NCBI GenBank assembly: GCA_913061075.1 | Contig: CAJXSK010000008.1 | Location: 37,678-101,677 of the forward strand | Source: an uncultured Piscirickettsiaceae bacterium | GTDB lineage: Bacteria; Pseudomonadota; Gammaproteobacteria; Methylococcales; Cycloclasticaceae | DNA: 64,000 bases | Direction of reading: 5' to 3' | In this document: positions 19,200 through 25,888 of the stretch, in pieces | Position numbering within the stretch: position 1 is the first letter of the stretch | Layout: every line of letters begins with the position of its first letter | Translations under genes and position numbers: made by a program | The notes under the pieces: generated by a model | Told to the model about the DNA's origin: nothing | What the model saw: the letters and a program-made list of their open reading frames with translations, nothing else | Databases searched by the model: none

Positions 19200-19805
19200 A
19201 TGAATATATTACGGATAATCGGATTGGTAGCTATTATTTGTTTGCAAGGTTGTGCTGGTGTTGGCGTAATACAGAGCTCCGATCCTGAAGTAAAAATTTC
19301 TGATGCCAAACATCTTATGCGGTACCCTAATCCCAATCGCCCTTTAATTGCAGAGCGTCTTATTCGTGAAACTATTACAATTTGCAATAACAGTAAATCA
19401 GAAAAGTGTTTGGGAAATGCATACAACGCTTACGGGTGGTTTTTTCAAGAGGAATCAGTGAGCCGCTATACACATGTATACAAAAAACAAGGTTTCTTAC
19501 ACCCTACCGCAACATACGAAACCCGCTATAAAATGGCAGAAGAATATTTCAGAAAGGCAGAAGGTATCCAAAAGGATACCTTGCAACATGACAAGCTCAC
19601 AAATACATATTTTGGTTTAGGTGTTTTATATTCTTACTATCTTTTAAAACCAGAACTAGCCTGCGCAGCCTATTCAAAAAGTGAAAAGGCTTACCTGAGA
19701 AACATTGAATCCAACCCACAAGCAAATGTAACATTACCGGAAGGCTATTCAACTTACAGTGACTTTTTAGCACCAGAAAAAGAAAAAGCTGGTTGTAATA
19801 ATTAA
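19200..19805 (+). CDS. Cassette 1: putative lipoprotein with TPR-like helices
   Basis: I do not recognise a named family. The 201 residues have a short signal peptide ending in lipobox LQGC (Cys near residue 18), so an outer- or inner-membrane lipoprotein is likely. The mature part has helical, Tyr/Ala-rich segments (LGNAYNAYGWFFQ, MAEEYFRKAEGI, FGLGVLYSYYLL) spaced like tetratricopeptide or Sel1-like repeats. The ATG lies 21 bp inside the cassette boundary with ATGGAG upstream, typical of cassette genes that rely on outside transcription. attC1 begins 4 bp after the stop. Confidence 0.75.
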   Translation: MNILRIIGLVAIICLQGCAGVGVIQSSDPEVKISDAKHLMRYPNPNRPLIAERLIRETITICNNSKSEKCLGNAYNAYGWFFQEESVSRYTHVYKKQGFLHPTATYETRYKMAEEYFRKAEGIQKDTLQHDKLTNTYFGLGVLYSYYLLKPELACAAYSKSEKAYLRNIESNPQANVTLPEGYSTYSDFLAPEKEKAGCNN

Positions 19806-19808
19806 AGG

Positions 19809-19873
19809 GTATAACAAAAATATCAAGCACGACGCGCAAAAGGTGCGCGCGTCTTATATAAAAAACGTTATAT
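19809..19873 (+). repeat. attC site 1
   Basis: 65 bp from GTATAAC to GTTATAT, with an inner inverted repeat GACGCGC/GCGCGTC. Recombination would fall between G19867 and T19868. It is almost identical to attC site 2 inside, differing by one substitution and a 2-base deletion. Confidence 0.85.
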
Positions 19874-19891
19874 GTAAAAGGAATTATCAAA

Positions 19892-20398
19892 ATGTTTAGA
19901 AAACTACTTAATGGCTTTTTATTTGGCACCGGTTTTACTGCGGCACTTATCATTGTATTTTTAATTGTTAGCACATTAGATCTATCATTCATAAATAAAA
20001 CAAGCAGCAGCATAACAACCGGTGATGAGGCGAATTATGAGGAGCAGCAAAAATGGCGGGCCCTTCCTGAAACAGAAAAAATTTCAAATATTTCTGGTTT
20101 AGCCATACTTAGATTTAAAGAAAGTAAAGATAAACATATGGAAGCGTATGTCGAGACCGTTTTAACTAAAAGCAATCCAACCAACTTACCCCTTAAAATT
20201 GGAGAGAGAGTAAAAAAATCGGATTATTACGCAAAAGATGGTCATTCCCGCAACAGAAATGGCATTCTAGTTATATACTCTGGCAACCCAGCTAAAGAGG
20301 TTGAAGGTGCGTTCCTTTACGAAGATAGACTTATTTCATACCAAGACATGCCTTTAGAGGTATTTTTAAAAAAGTTCAAAGATAACTCAGGTAATTAA
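19892..20398 (+). CDS. Cassette 2: membrane-anchored protein of unknown function
   Basis: Unrecognised. The 168 residues have one N-terminal transmembrane segment (FGTGFTAALIIVFLIVSTL, about 11-29), followed by a charged soluble domain predicted outside the cytoplasm. This includes WRALPETEKISNISGLAIL and ends with KKFKDNSGN. A purine-rich AAAAGGA ribosome binding site lies about 11 bp upstream. The gene fills its cassette: it starts 24 bp from the left boundary, and attC2 begins 2 bp after the stop. Confidence 0.75.
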   Translation: MFRKLLNGFLFGTGFTAALIIVFLIVSTLDLSFINKTSSSITTGDEANYEEQQKWRALPETEKISNISGLAILRFKESKDKHMEAYVETVLTKSNPTNLPLKIGERVKKSDYYAKDGHSRNRNGILVIYSGNPAKEVEGAFLYEDRLISYQDMPLEVFLKKFKDNSGN

Positions 20399-20400
20399 GC

Positions 20401-20463
20401 ATATAACAAAAATATCAAGCACGACGCGCAAAAGGCGCGCGCGTCTTATATAAAACGTTAGGA
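20401..20463 (+). repeat. attC site 2
   Basis: 63 bp from ATATAAC to GTTAGGA, with the same GACGCGC/GCGCGTC inner arms as attC site 1. The change of the right end from GTTATAT to GTTAGGA marks the junction with a different cassette after G20457. Confidence 0.85.
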
Positions 20464-20469
20464 ATCAGG

Positions 20470-20952
20470 ATGAAATTTAAACTTCTCATTTCAATCATAG
20501 CTTTCGCGCATTTGACCGGATGTGCTTCTGCAATTGTAGCTGGCGTATGTGCTGCAAATAAAGGTGAGAACGACCTATCTGTTCGCACTTACGAATTCAC
20601 AGCTGAATTGGCCACGAAAAATGGCCCACTGTCGAAGTCTGCAACGATGGATTGCAAACCTTCGCATTACTATTGTGGTGGCGGAGATTGGTATCCGGTT
20701 TTTCCGAAACGAGAAGAGGCTATATTCGCTGTAGTCATAGATCAGCAAAGAACTCTTAACCTTTCTTATCCTGGCTGTGGCTACTCGGAAGGGATCGTTA
20801 GTATCTACAAGGAAATTGATGACCTACCAATATCTTACCTTACCTTTGATGAAGACACTTATATTTTGTCATTTGCTGAGATTAGGCTAAGAACATCTCT
20901 TGAAACTTATGGCGTAAGAGTGGATTCTTACAAAATTAGAGAGCGGAACTAG
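20470..20952 (+). CDS. Cassette 3: putative lipoprotein of unknown function
   Basis: Unrecognised. The 160 residues begin with a signal peptide and lipobox LTGC (Cys near residue 18), followed by ASAIVAGV. The mature domain has several cysteines (in AGVCAANKG, MDCKPSHYYCGGGDW, YPGCGY), compatible with disulfides in the periplasm. ATG 20470 lies 12 bp inside the cassette with an AGGA-type ribosome binding site. The last bases lie 7 bp from the truncated attC3. Confidence 0.75.
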   Translation: MKFKLLISIIAFAHLTGCASAIVAGVCAANKGENDLSVRTYEFTAELATKNGPLSKSATMDCKPSHYYCGGGDWYPVFPKREEAIFAVVIDQQRTLNLSYPGCGYSEGIVSIYKEIDDLPISYLTFDEDTYILSFAEIRLRTSLETYGVRVDSYKIRERN

Positions 20953-20959
20953 AGCAGAT

Positions 20960-20980
20960 GCCTAACAAGGCGCTGAATTT
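20960..20980 (+). repeat. attC site 3, 5' part only
   Basis: GCCTAACAAGGCGCTG is a classic attC left end, matching cassette 3's own left end in six of seven bases. No matching GTTRRRY right end is found within the next 150 bp. A dispersed repeat begins at 20991, so the site appears cut off. Confidence 0.65.
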
Positions 20981-20990
20981 TTTTCCAATA

Positions 20991-21060
20991 AGTAGGGTCA
21001 GACTCGATTTATTTTATCAGATTAATGATTATTGCTGCCGTAGAATTAAAGGGGACGCTA
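20991..21060. repeat. Dispersed repeat copy A
   Basis: Its left block AGTAGGGTCAGACTCGA (20991-21007) and right block AGAATTAAAGGGGACGCTA (21042-21060) recur exactly at 22857-22873 and 22891-22909, with a different spacer. The right block leads into the upstream region of the transposase remnant at 21126. Confidence 0.85.
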
Positions 21061-21125
21061 TATAAAAATCTCGACTTTGGTAGACAGTTTATACTGAATA
21101 TCACCTCACTTTAGGAGTAGAGATC

Positions 21126-21242
21126 ATGAATCAGCAAGCCCAACGGGATATATCGAGAAAGCTAAAAGTTTTAAATCACGCCGAAGAGATAACGAACAAT
21201 CGGGGACAGACCCCAATTAAACCCCAATTAAACCCCAATTAA
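21126..21242 (+). pseudogene. Transposase N-terminal remnant (IS481/rve-type helix-turn-helix)
   Basis: From ATG 21126, behind TTTAGGAG, a 38-codon frame begins MNQQAQRDISRKLKVLNHAEEI. From memory this resembles the start of helix-turn-helix transposases of the IS481-like integrase-core group. Similarity stops near 21196, where repeat sequence begins and soon closes the frame. The catalytic DDE part is missing. The family assignment is tentative. Confidence 0.6.
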
Positions 21243-21243
21243 A
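21197..21243. repeat. Repeat copy plus 11 bp tandem repeat
   Basis: The 24 bp block at 21197-21220 (CAATCGGGGACAGACCCC, then AATTAA) recurs in diverged form at 21394-21417. Its end is expanded into three perfect tandem copies of CCCCAATTAAA at 21211-21243. GGGGACAGACCCC is itself an inverted repeat with a 5 bp centre. Confidence 0.85.
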
Positions 21244-21485
21244 CCAAAAAACTGCTCACTAAAATATATCTTTCTACTATGGCTGTGGGAACCTGTTTTT
21301 TAGGCGAGTTCCACAGTAGCTATTTTAATGAGTTGTTTTAAAGGTAAAATCAATGGGGTGAGACTCGATTGATTTCTAAAAGGGGCTAATAAGCAATCGG
21401 AGAAAGACCCCAATTAACAATTAAACAGGGTGCTATCCTTTGATTTCAAGAGGTGGCTATTGATTCCGCAAGGGTGGCAATTCTT
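21244..21485. other. Gene-free stretch with diverged repeat blocks
   Basis: It contains a GGGTGAGACTCGATT relative of the dispersed repeat at 21356-21370, a second copy of the CAATCGG...CCCCAATTAA block at 21394-21417, and GGGTGCTATCCTTTGATTTC (21428-21447), which resembles the segment at 22903-22920. No coding frame is supported. It reads as layered, decayed insertion-related sequence. Confidence 0.65.
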
Positions 21486-21515
21486 TTGTGTAGCTAAAAT
21501 CAGCTATGGTATAAT
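21486..21515 (+). promoter_or_regulatory. Extended -10 promoter for the flavin reductase gene
   Basis: TGGTATAAT (extended -10; TATAAT at 21510-21515) with TTGTGT 18 bp upstream at 21486. It lies about 70 bp before ATG 21588. Confidence 0.65.
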
Positions 21516-21587
21516 CCCCCCTAGGTAGTTAGACGACAACTGCAAATATTTTTGACCCAACGAATTGTCCATGTAAGGAAAATAGTA

Positions 21588-22643
21588 ATGACTAGCTTGT
21601 TTGATTCAATAAAAATCGGTGCACTTAATTTGCCTAACCGACTTGTTATGGCGCCTCTTACCCGTTGCCGCTCTGGCAGTAGCCGTATCCCAAATGATTT
21701 AATGGTGGAATACTACGCGCAGCGAAGTACGGCAGGCTTAATTATAAGCGAAGCCACTGCGGTAACCCCTATGGGTGTTGGTTATGCAGATACGCCGGGT
21801 ATTTGGTCTGATAAGCAAGTTGAAGGCTGGAAGAAGGTTACTGATACTGTGCACAAAGCAGGTGGCAGAATAGTGATGCAGCTATGGCATGTGGGTCGAG
21901 TGTCTGATCCGGTTTTTCTTGATGGTAAACAGCCTATTGCCCCCAGTGCTATTCCACTTAAGGGCCATGTGAGTTTAGTGCGCCCTGAAAAGCCGTATGT
22001 AACGCCACGTGCATTGGAACTTGGTGAAATTAAGGAAGTGATTGAACAATTCCGCAAAGGCGCTAAAAATGCTAAAAAAGCAGGTTTTGATGGTGTGGAA
22101 ATTCACGGTGCGAATGGCTATTTGCTTGACCAGTTCCTGCAAGATAGTACCAATCAAAGAGAGGATATTTATGGTGGGAGCATAGAAAACCGTGCCAGAT
22201 TTATGCTGGAGGTGACAGATGCTGTTATTTCTGTGTGGGGTGCGGACAGGGTGGGTATGCACTTAGCACCAAAAGGGGATGCTCACGATATGGGTGATTC
22301 TGATTTGCTGGGTACATTTACATACGTTGCAACAGAGCTGGGCAAACGCAAAATCGCCTTTATTTGTGCGCGTGAAGCAGGTAATGAGGGATGGTTTGGG
22401 CCTAAATTAAAAGCCGCTTTTGGTGGTGTTTATATTGCTAACCAAAGTTTTACACTGGAACGTGCGGATGCGGTATTAAAAGCAAAAGAGGCCGATGCGG
22501 TTGCTTTTGGGCAGCTTTATATTGCGAACCCAGATTTGCTAAACAGGTTTAAGATCAATGCGCCATTAAACGAACCAGACCCTACTACTTTTTATGCATT
22601 TACCAGTAAAGGCTACACGGATTACCCGCTTTTTGAAAAATAA
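21588..22643 (+). CDS. Old Yellow Enzyme-family NADH:flavin oxidoreductase / alkene reductase
   Basis: FMN enzyme that reduces activated C=C bonds or nitro compounds with NAD(P)H; the physiological substrate is unknown. ATG 21588 follows AAGGA with 8 bp spacing, giving 351 residues. The TIM-barrel shows LPNRLVMAPLTRCRS at the N-terminus and the catalytic/substrate-binding EIHGANGYLLDQF with His173, Asn176 and Tyr178. GGSIENRARF and DAVAFGQLYIANPDL complete the FMN phosphate region. It resembles the NemA/class I OYE group. Dispersed repeat blocks lie on both sides (up to 21447 and from 22857), so acquisition or rearrangement around it is possible. Confidence 0.93.
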   Translation: MTSLFDSIKIGALNLPNRLVMAPLTRCRSGSSRIPNDLMVEYYAQRSTAGLIISEATAVTPMGVGYADTPGIWSDKQVEGWKKVTDTVHKAGGRIVMQLWHVGRVSDPVFLDGKQPIAPSAIPLKGHVSLVRPEKPYVTPRALELGEIKEVIEQFRKGAKNAKKAGFDGVEIHGANGYLLDQFLQDSTNQREDIYGGSIENRARFMLEVTDAVISVWGADRVGMHLAPKGDAHDMGDSDLLGTFTYVATELGKRKIAFICAREAGNEGWFGPKLKAAFGGVYIANQSFTLERADAVLKAKEADAVAFGQLYIANPDLLNRFKINAPLNEPDPTTFYAFTSKGYTDYPLFEK

Positions 22644-22667
22644 TAATAAGTGCTCTAAAATAAGCAT

Positions 22668-22886
22668 ATGGAATTAGTTGATGCTATAAAAAAGTATAAA
22701 GTGGTTTATTCGATTGTTGCGATTCTCGCAATTGTTATTTTGGAAAGGCTGTACTCCGACCGCTTGGTTGTAAATACTAAAATGGTTAGGGTTGCTGAAA
22801 AACTTGTAAGGGTAAAAGCAACACCTTCGTTCGATTTTAGTTTCGAATTCAAAGAAAGTAGGGTCAGACTCGACTTAATTCATTAG
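22668..22886 (+). CDS. Small hypothetical protein whose end is encoded by a dispersed repeat
   Basis: A 72-residue frame with one hydrophobic segment (VVYSIVAILAIVILERLY, about 13-30), starting 24 bp after the reductase gene. The last residues (SRVRLDLIH) come from dispersed repeat copy B, so the original C-terminus was probably replaced. No family is recognised and no strong ribosome binding site is seen. It may be a decayed gene fragment. Confidence 0.4.
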   Translation: MELVDAIKKYKVVYSIVAILAIVILERLYSDRLVVNTKMVRVAEKLVRVKATPSFDFSFEFKESRVRLDLIH

Positions 22887-22928
22887 ATTTAGAATTAAAG
22901 GGGACGCTACCCTTTGATTTAGGTGGCT
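22857..22928. repeat. Dispersed repeat copy B
   Basis: Exact 17 bp and 19 bp blocks shared with copy A (20991-21060), with a shorter 17 bp spacer. The right side (GACGCTACCCTTTGATTT, then AGGTGGCT) also matches 21429-21458 with a few changes. Confidence 0.85.
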
Positions 22929-23067
22929 GAAACCTGAAGCTATTGCTGCGTTCAATGATGTGAAGATTTTGTGTAATACGATGGGCTTTTAGGGCGTTAC
23001 CCTATACCAATCAGAGACTAATCTTGAGATAATTGCTTTTTACAATAGATAAAATATAGGTTATTGG

Positions 23068-25443
23068 ATGAATAGTCGGGCGCTATTGTTTTTAGCAATA
23101 ATATTTACACCCGTATCTTTTGCAGAAACAACGCAAAAAGATGTCCGTTTAGACGATATTAATGTCGTGGCAAGCACACCTTTACATGGTGTTGGTTTGG
23201 ATAAAGGAAAATTGCCCTACTCAGTGCAAACAGCAAATGCAGATGATATTAAGCAAACTCAAAGCCTAGATGTGAGTGAGTTTATGTCTAAACACTTGAG
23301 CAGTGTGCATATTAATCAAGCGCAAAATAATCCACTGCAACCTGATGTTCAGTACAGGGGGTTTACTGCCTCGCCATTGTTGGGGAATTCACAAGGGCTT
23401 TCTGTCTATATGAATGGGGTGCGCGTTAATGAACCATTTGGTGATGCGGTGAATTGGGATGTGATTCCGCAGTCGTCCATAGCGGGCATTAATTTAATGG
23501 CGGGTTCTAATCCATTGTTTGGTTTGAATACCTTAGGTGGGGCTTTGTCCATAAAAACAAAAAATGGGTTTACGCATCCAGGGCATTCTATTCAAGCATC
23601 GGGAGGTTCTTTTAACCGCAGGGCAACAGAATTTGAAACGGGTGGAAATAATAAGCAGTTTAGTTATTTTGTTACCGGAAACTGGTTTAAGGAAGATGGC
23701 TGGCGAGATGAGTCTGAATCTGATGCAAAGCAGCTGTTTAGTAGTTTCGGTTGGCGGTCAGGCGATACTGATATTGAGCTTTCGCTGTCGGCGGCAGATA
23801 CGGATTTGAACGGTAACGGCTCAGCACCTCTGGAGCTGCTTCAGCGTGACAGAAAAGACGTGTTTACTTACCCAGACAATACGCAAAATGAACTTCGTAT
23901 GGCATCGTTATCACTTAGTCACTGGCTTAATGAGCGCACCTTGTTGTCGAGCAACATTTACTTCCGCCGAAATGATCGAGAAACCTTCAATGGTGATGGT
24001 TCGGATTATGGTGTTATTGATGGGTTCGATGGTGGATTAAACGGTTTAGATGAAGATGGTGACATTGTTATATCGGTAGCAAATTGCGGTGGCGCATGTG
24101 TCGTGGGGGATTTGGTTGAGGAAGGTGAACAAGTAGAGGATCAAAATGGCAATGCTATAAACCTTGGGTTAGATGATGATGAACTCGCGGTTAATAACAC
24201 CAGCACTACAGAGCAAGATGGGCTTGGGCTCAGCATGCAACTAACCTTTTTGGGTGATCTTGCCGGCAAAGAGAATCAATTGGTGACAGGGTTTAGTTAC
24301 GATCAAGCGGATGTGGATTATCAATTCCAAACAGAAGTGGCGGAGTTCACCGCTGATCGAGGGACGCTAGGCACTGGTTCAATAGATTCTGATAGCATCG
24401 TAGATGCCAATGTGGAAATAAGTACGGCCAGCCTGTTCTTTATGGATAATTTTTCAGTTAATGAAAAATTAACGCTGACTGTTGGTGGTCGATACAATTA
24501 TTCACGTGTAAAAATAACCGGTACAACGGGTGATGAGAACGTGGTGCCTGCGGGTGAAAGTGGCACACACACGTTTATTCGCTTTAATCCGTCTGCGGGC
24601 CTTACTTATGATCATGCAGAGGGACTGTTGAGTTATTTAAGCTACAGTGAATCTTCAAGAGTACCCACGCCTGCAGAATTGACGTGTCACGATCAAACAA
24701 ACCCTTGTGCATTACCAAACTCATTTTTAAGTGATCCGCCACTAGATATGGTGGTGGCTAAAACATGGGAAGCAGGGTTTCGTGGTGTGCAGCAAGATAT
24801 AAACTGGCATGTTGGTTTATTCCGGACAGTAAATCATGACGACATATACTTTTTACCGACGGAAGATGGGCCAGGACTAAGCCCGGGTTTTTTCTCTAAT
24901 ATTGGTAAAACGTTACGACAAGGCATGGAGCTGTCGTTAGATGCAGACTATCAACAATGGGGCTGGTTTTTAAATTACAGTTTAGTTTCAGCAGAATTTA
25001 GAAACGGATTTACCGTCAACGCAGAAAATAATCCTGCCGCTATTGCGGCAGGTGTTGATAATCTTGTAGTGAATGCGGGTGACAAACTGCCAAGTGTTCC
25101 TCGTCATTTGCTTAAATGGGGCGCTGACTGGCGTTTAAATGAAGCCTTATCGCTGGGTTTTGGAGCGGTGTACAACTCAAGTCAGTATTTTAGGGGTGAT
25201 GAAGCCAATGCGAGTAGCCAAGTAGGTGGTTATACGGTCTTTAACCTTTATGGCCGTTATCATATTAATAAAGACATAGAGCTATTTGCCCGAATAGATA
25301 ATGTGTTTGATAGGGAGTATGAAACGTTTGGGCTTTATGGTGAGCCAGATGAAGCGCCAGGGTTTTCAGGGTTTAGCGATACACGATTTTATGGAGCAGG
25401 TGCACCAAGAGGCGGTTGGATAGGTGTTAAGTTTAAGATGTAA
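23068..25443 (+). CDS. TonB-dependent outer-membrane receptor
   Basis: Energised outer-membrane importer, substrate unknown. The 791 residues start with a signal peptide (MNSRALLFLAIIFTPVSFA), then a TonB-box-like LDDINVVAS near 28-36. The plug domain (about 45-170) includes VQYRGFTASPLLG, YMNGVRVNEPFGDAVNWD and NPLFGLNTLGGALSIKTKNG, followed by a long beta-barrel ending in an aromatic-containing terminal strand (GGWIGVKFKM). A barrel loop is rich in Asp/Gly/Asn (residues about 305-385), which may bind cations. It resembles the siderophore/vitamin receptor superfamily. No Fur box is evident upstream, so iron specificity is not supported. Confidence 0.92.
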   Translation: MNSRALLFLAIIFTPVSFAETTQKDVRLDDINVVASTPLHGVGLDKGKLPYSVQTANADDIKQTQSLDVSEFMSKHLSSVHINQAQNNPLQPDVQYRGFTASPLLGNSQGLSVYMNGVRVNEPFGDAVNWDVIPQSSIAGINLMAGSNPLFGLNTLGGALSIKTKNGFTHPGHSIQASGGSFNRRATEFETGGNNKQFSYFVTGNWFKEDGWRDESESDAKQLFSSFGWRSGDTDIELSLSAADTDLNGNGSAPLELLQRDRKDVFTYPDNTQNELRMASLSLSHWLNERTLLSSNIYFRRNDRETFNGDGSDYGVIDGFDGGLNGLDEDGDIVISVANCGGACVVGDLVEEGEQVEDQNGNAINLGLDDDELAVNNTSTTEQDGLGLSMQLTFLGDLAGKENQLVTGFSYDQADVDYQFQTEVAEFTADRGTLGTGSIDSDSIVDANVEISTASLFFMDNFSVNEKLTLTVGGRYNYSRVKITGTTGDENVVPAGESGTHTFIRFNPSAGLTYDHAEGLLSYLSYSESSRVPTPAELTCHDQTNPCALPNSFLSDPPLDMVVAKTWEAGFRGVQQDINWHVGLFRTVNHDDIYFLPTEDGPGLSPGFFSNIGKTLRQGMELSLDADYQQWGWFLNYSLVSAEFRNGFTVNAENNPAAIAAGVDNLVVNAGDKLPSVPRHLLKWGADWRLNEALSLGFGAVYNSSQYFRGDEANASSQVGGYTVFNLYGRYHINKDIELFARIDNVFDREYETFGLYGEPDEAPGFSGFSDTRFYGAGAPRGGWIGVKFKM

Positions 25444-25545
25444 ATTCAATGGCTAATCTTTTCGCCTTGAGACTAATGAACTCTTGATTGTTCTTTAATA
25501 TTCGTTTTAAATACAATCACAAATTTACACTACAAGGATGGTAAC

Positions 25546-25818
25546 GTGGATATTGTTTCAATGACATTAGGGGTTTATTTAAACTTTTCAAACGGCAAGC
25601 AAATTGACGCCAAGGCTGATTATATTCAAGTAGCAAAAGCGGAGGTTGTTGAAACTGATGCGGAGAAGTTTGAACGCTTGGCTGATGAATGTAACTTGCA
25701 AACGTCCATCGCAATGATGGCGCGTAGAGATGACCCCATGCTTGAGTATGAAAAAGCTTGTGGCGAATACAAAAAATTTCGTGACGAATACAGGGCTAAG
25801 AATAAAGATAAGGCGTAG
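25546..25818 (+). CDS. Hypothetical protein, 90 residues
   Basis: Not recognised. The GTG start at 25546 has AAGGA about 7 bp upstream; an internal ATG at 25561 is the alternative. The protein is soluble and charged, with a C-terminal Lys/Glu/Tyr-rich helix (EYEKACGEYKKFRDEYRAK). It lies alone between the TonB receptor and a convergent acyltransferase, and a hairpin follows the stop by 14 bp, supporting a real transcription unit. Confidence 0.6.
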   Translation: MDIVSMTLGVYLNFSNGKQIDAKADYIQVAKAEVVETDAEKFERLADECNLQTSIAMMARRDDPMLEYEKACGEYKKFRDEYRAKNKDKA

Positions 25819-25831
25819 TGGCGTTAGCTAG

Positions 25832-25874
25832 TTTTTATAAGGTTTTTTAATTTATTAAGAAAGCTTTATAAAAA
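25832..25874. terminator. Probable bidirectional terminator between convergent genes
   Basis: AT-rich imperfect inverted repeat: TTTTTATAA (25832) faces TTTATAAAAA (ending 25874), with further pairing inside. It has T-rich tracts on both strands, between the 90-residue gene and the minus-strand acyltransferase. Confidence 0.5.
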
Positions 25875-25888
25875 ATTGTTTTAAAATG

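Larger units (their letters stand above)
19179..20966 (+). mobile_element. Integron cassette cluster lacking a visible integrase (three cassettes)
   Basis: There are three consecutive units of one plus-strand ORF plus attC: cassette 1 at 19179-19867, cassette 2 at 19868-20457, cassette 3 from 20458. In each unit the left end is complementary to the start of that unit's own attC, as expected from a circularised cassette. Cassette 1 pairs GTTATACC (19178) with GGTATAAC (19808). Cassette 2 pairs GTTATATG (19867) with CATATAAC (20400). Cassette 3 pairs GTTAGGA (20457) with GCCTAAC (20960), six of seven. No intI gene is seen, so by integron nomenclature this is a CALIN-type cluster. Confidence 0.85.

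Noticed and set aside
19809..20463. The two near-identical 65 and 63 bp repeats as REP elements
   Set aside because: Their outer ends differ between copies exactly as attC junctions predict and match the other end of each cassette, which REP elements would not do.
21211..21243. Short tandem repeat as a CRISPR fragment
   Set aside because: The units are 11 bp, directly adjacent, with no spacers and no cas genes.
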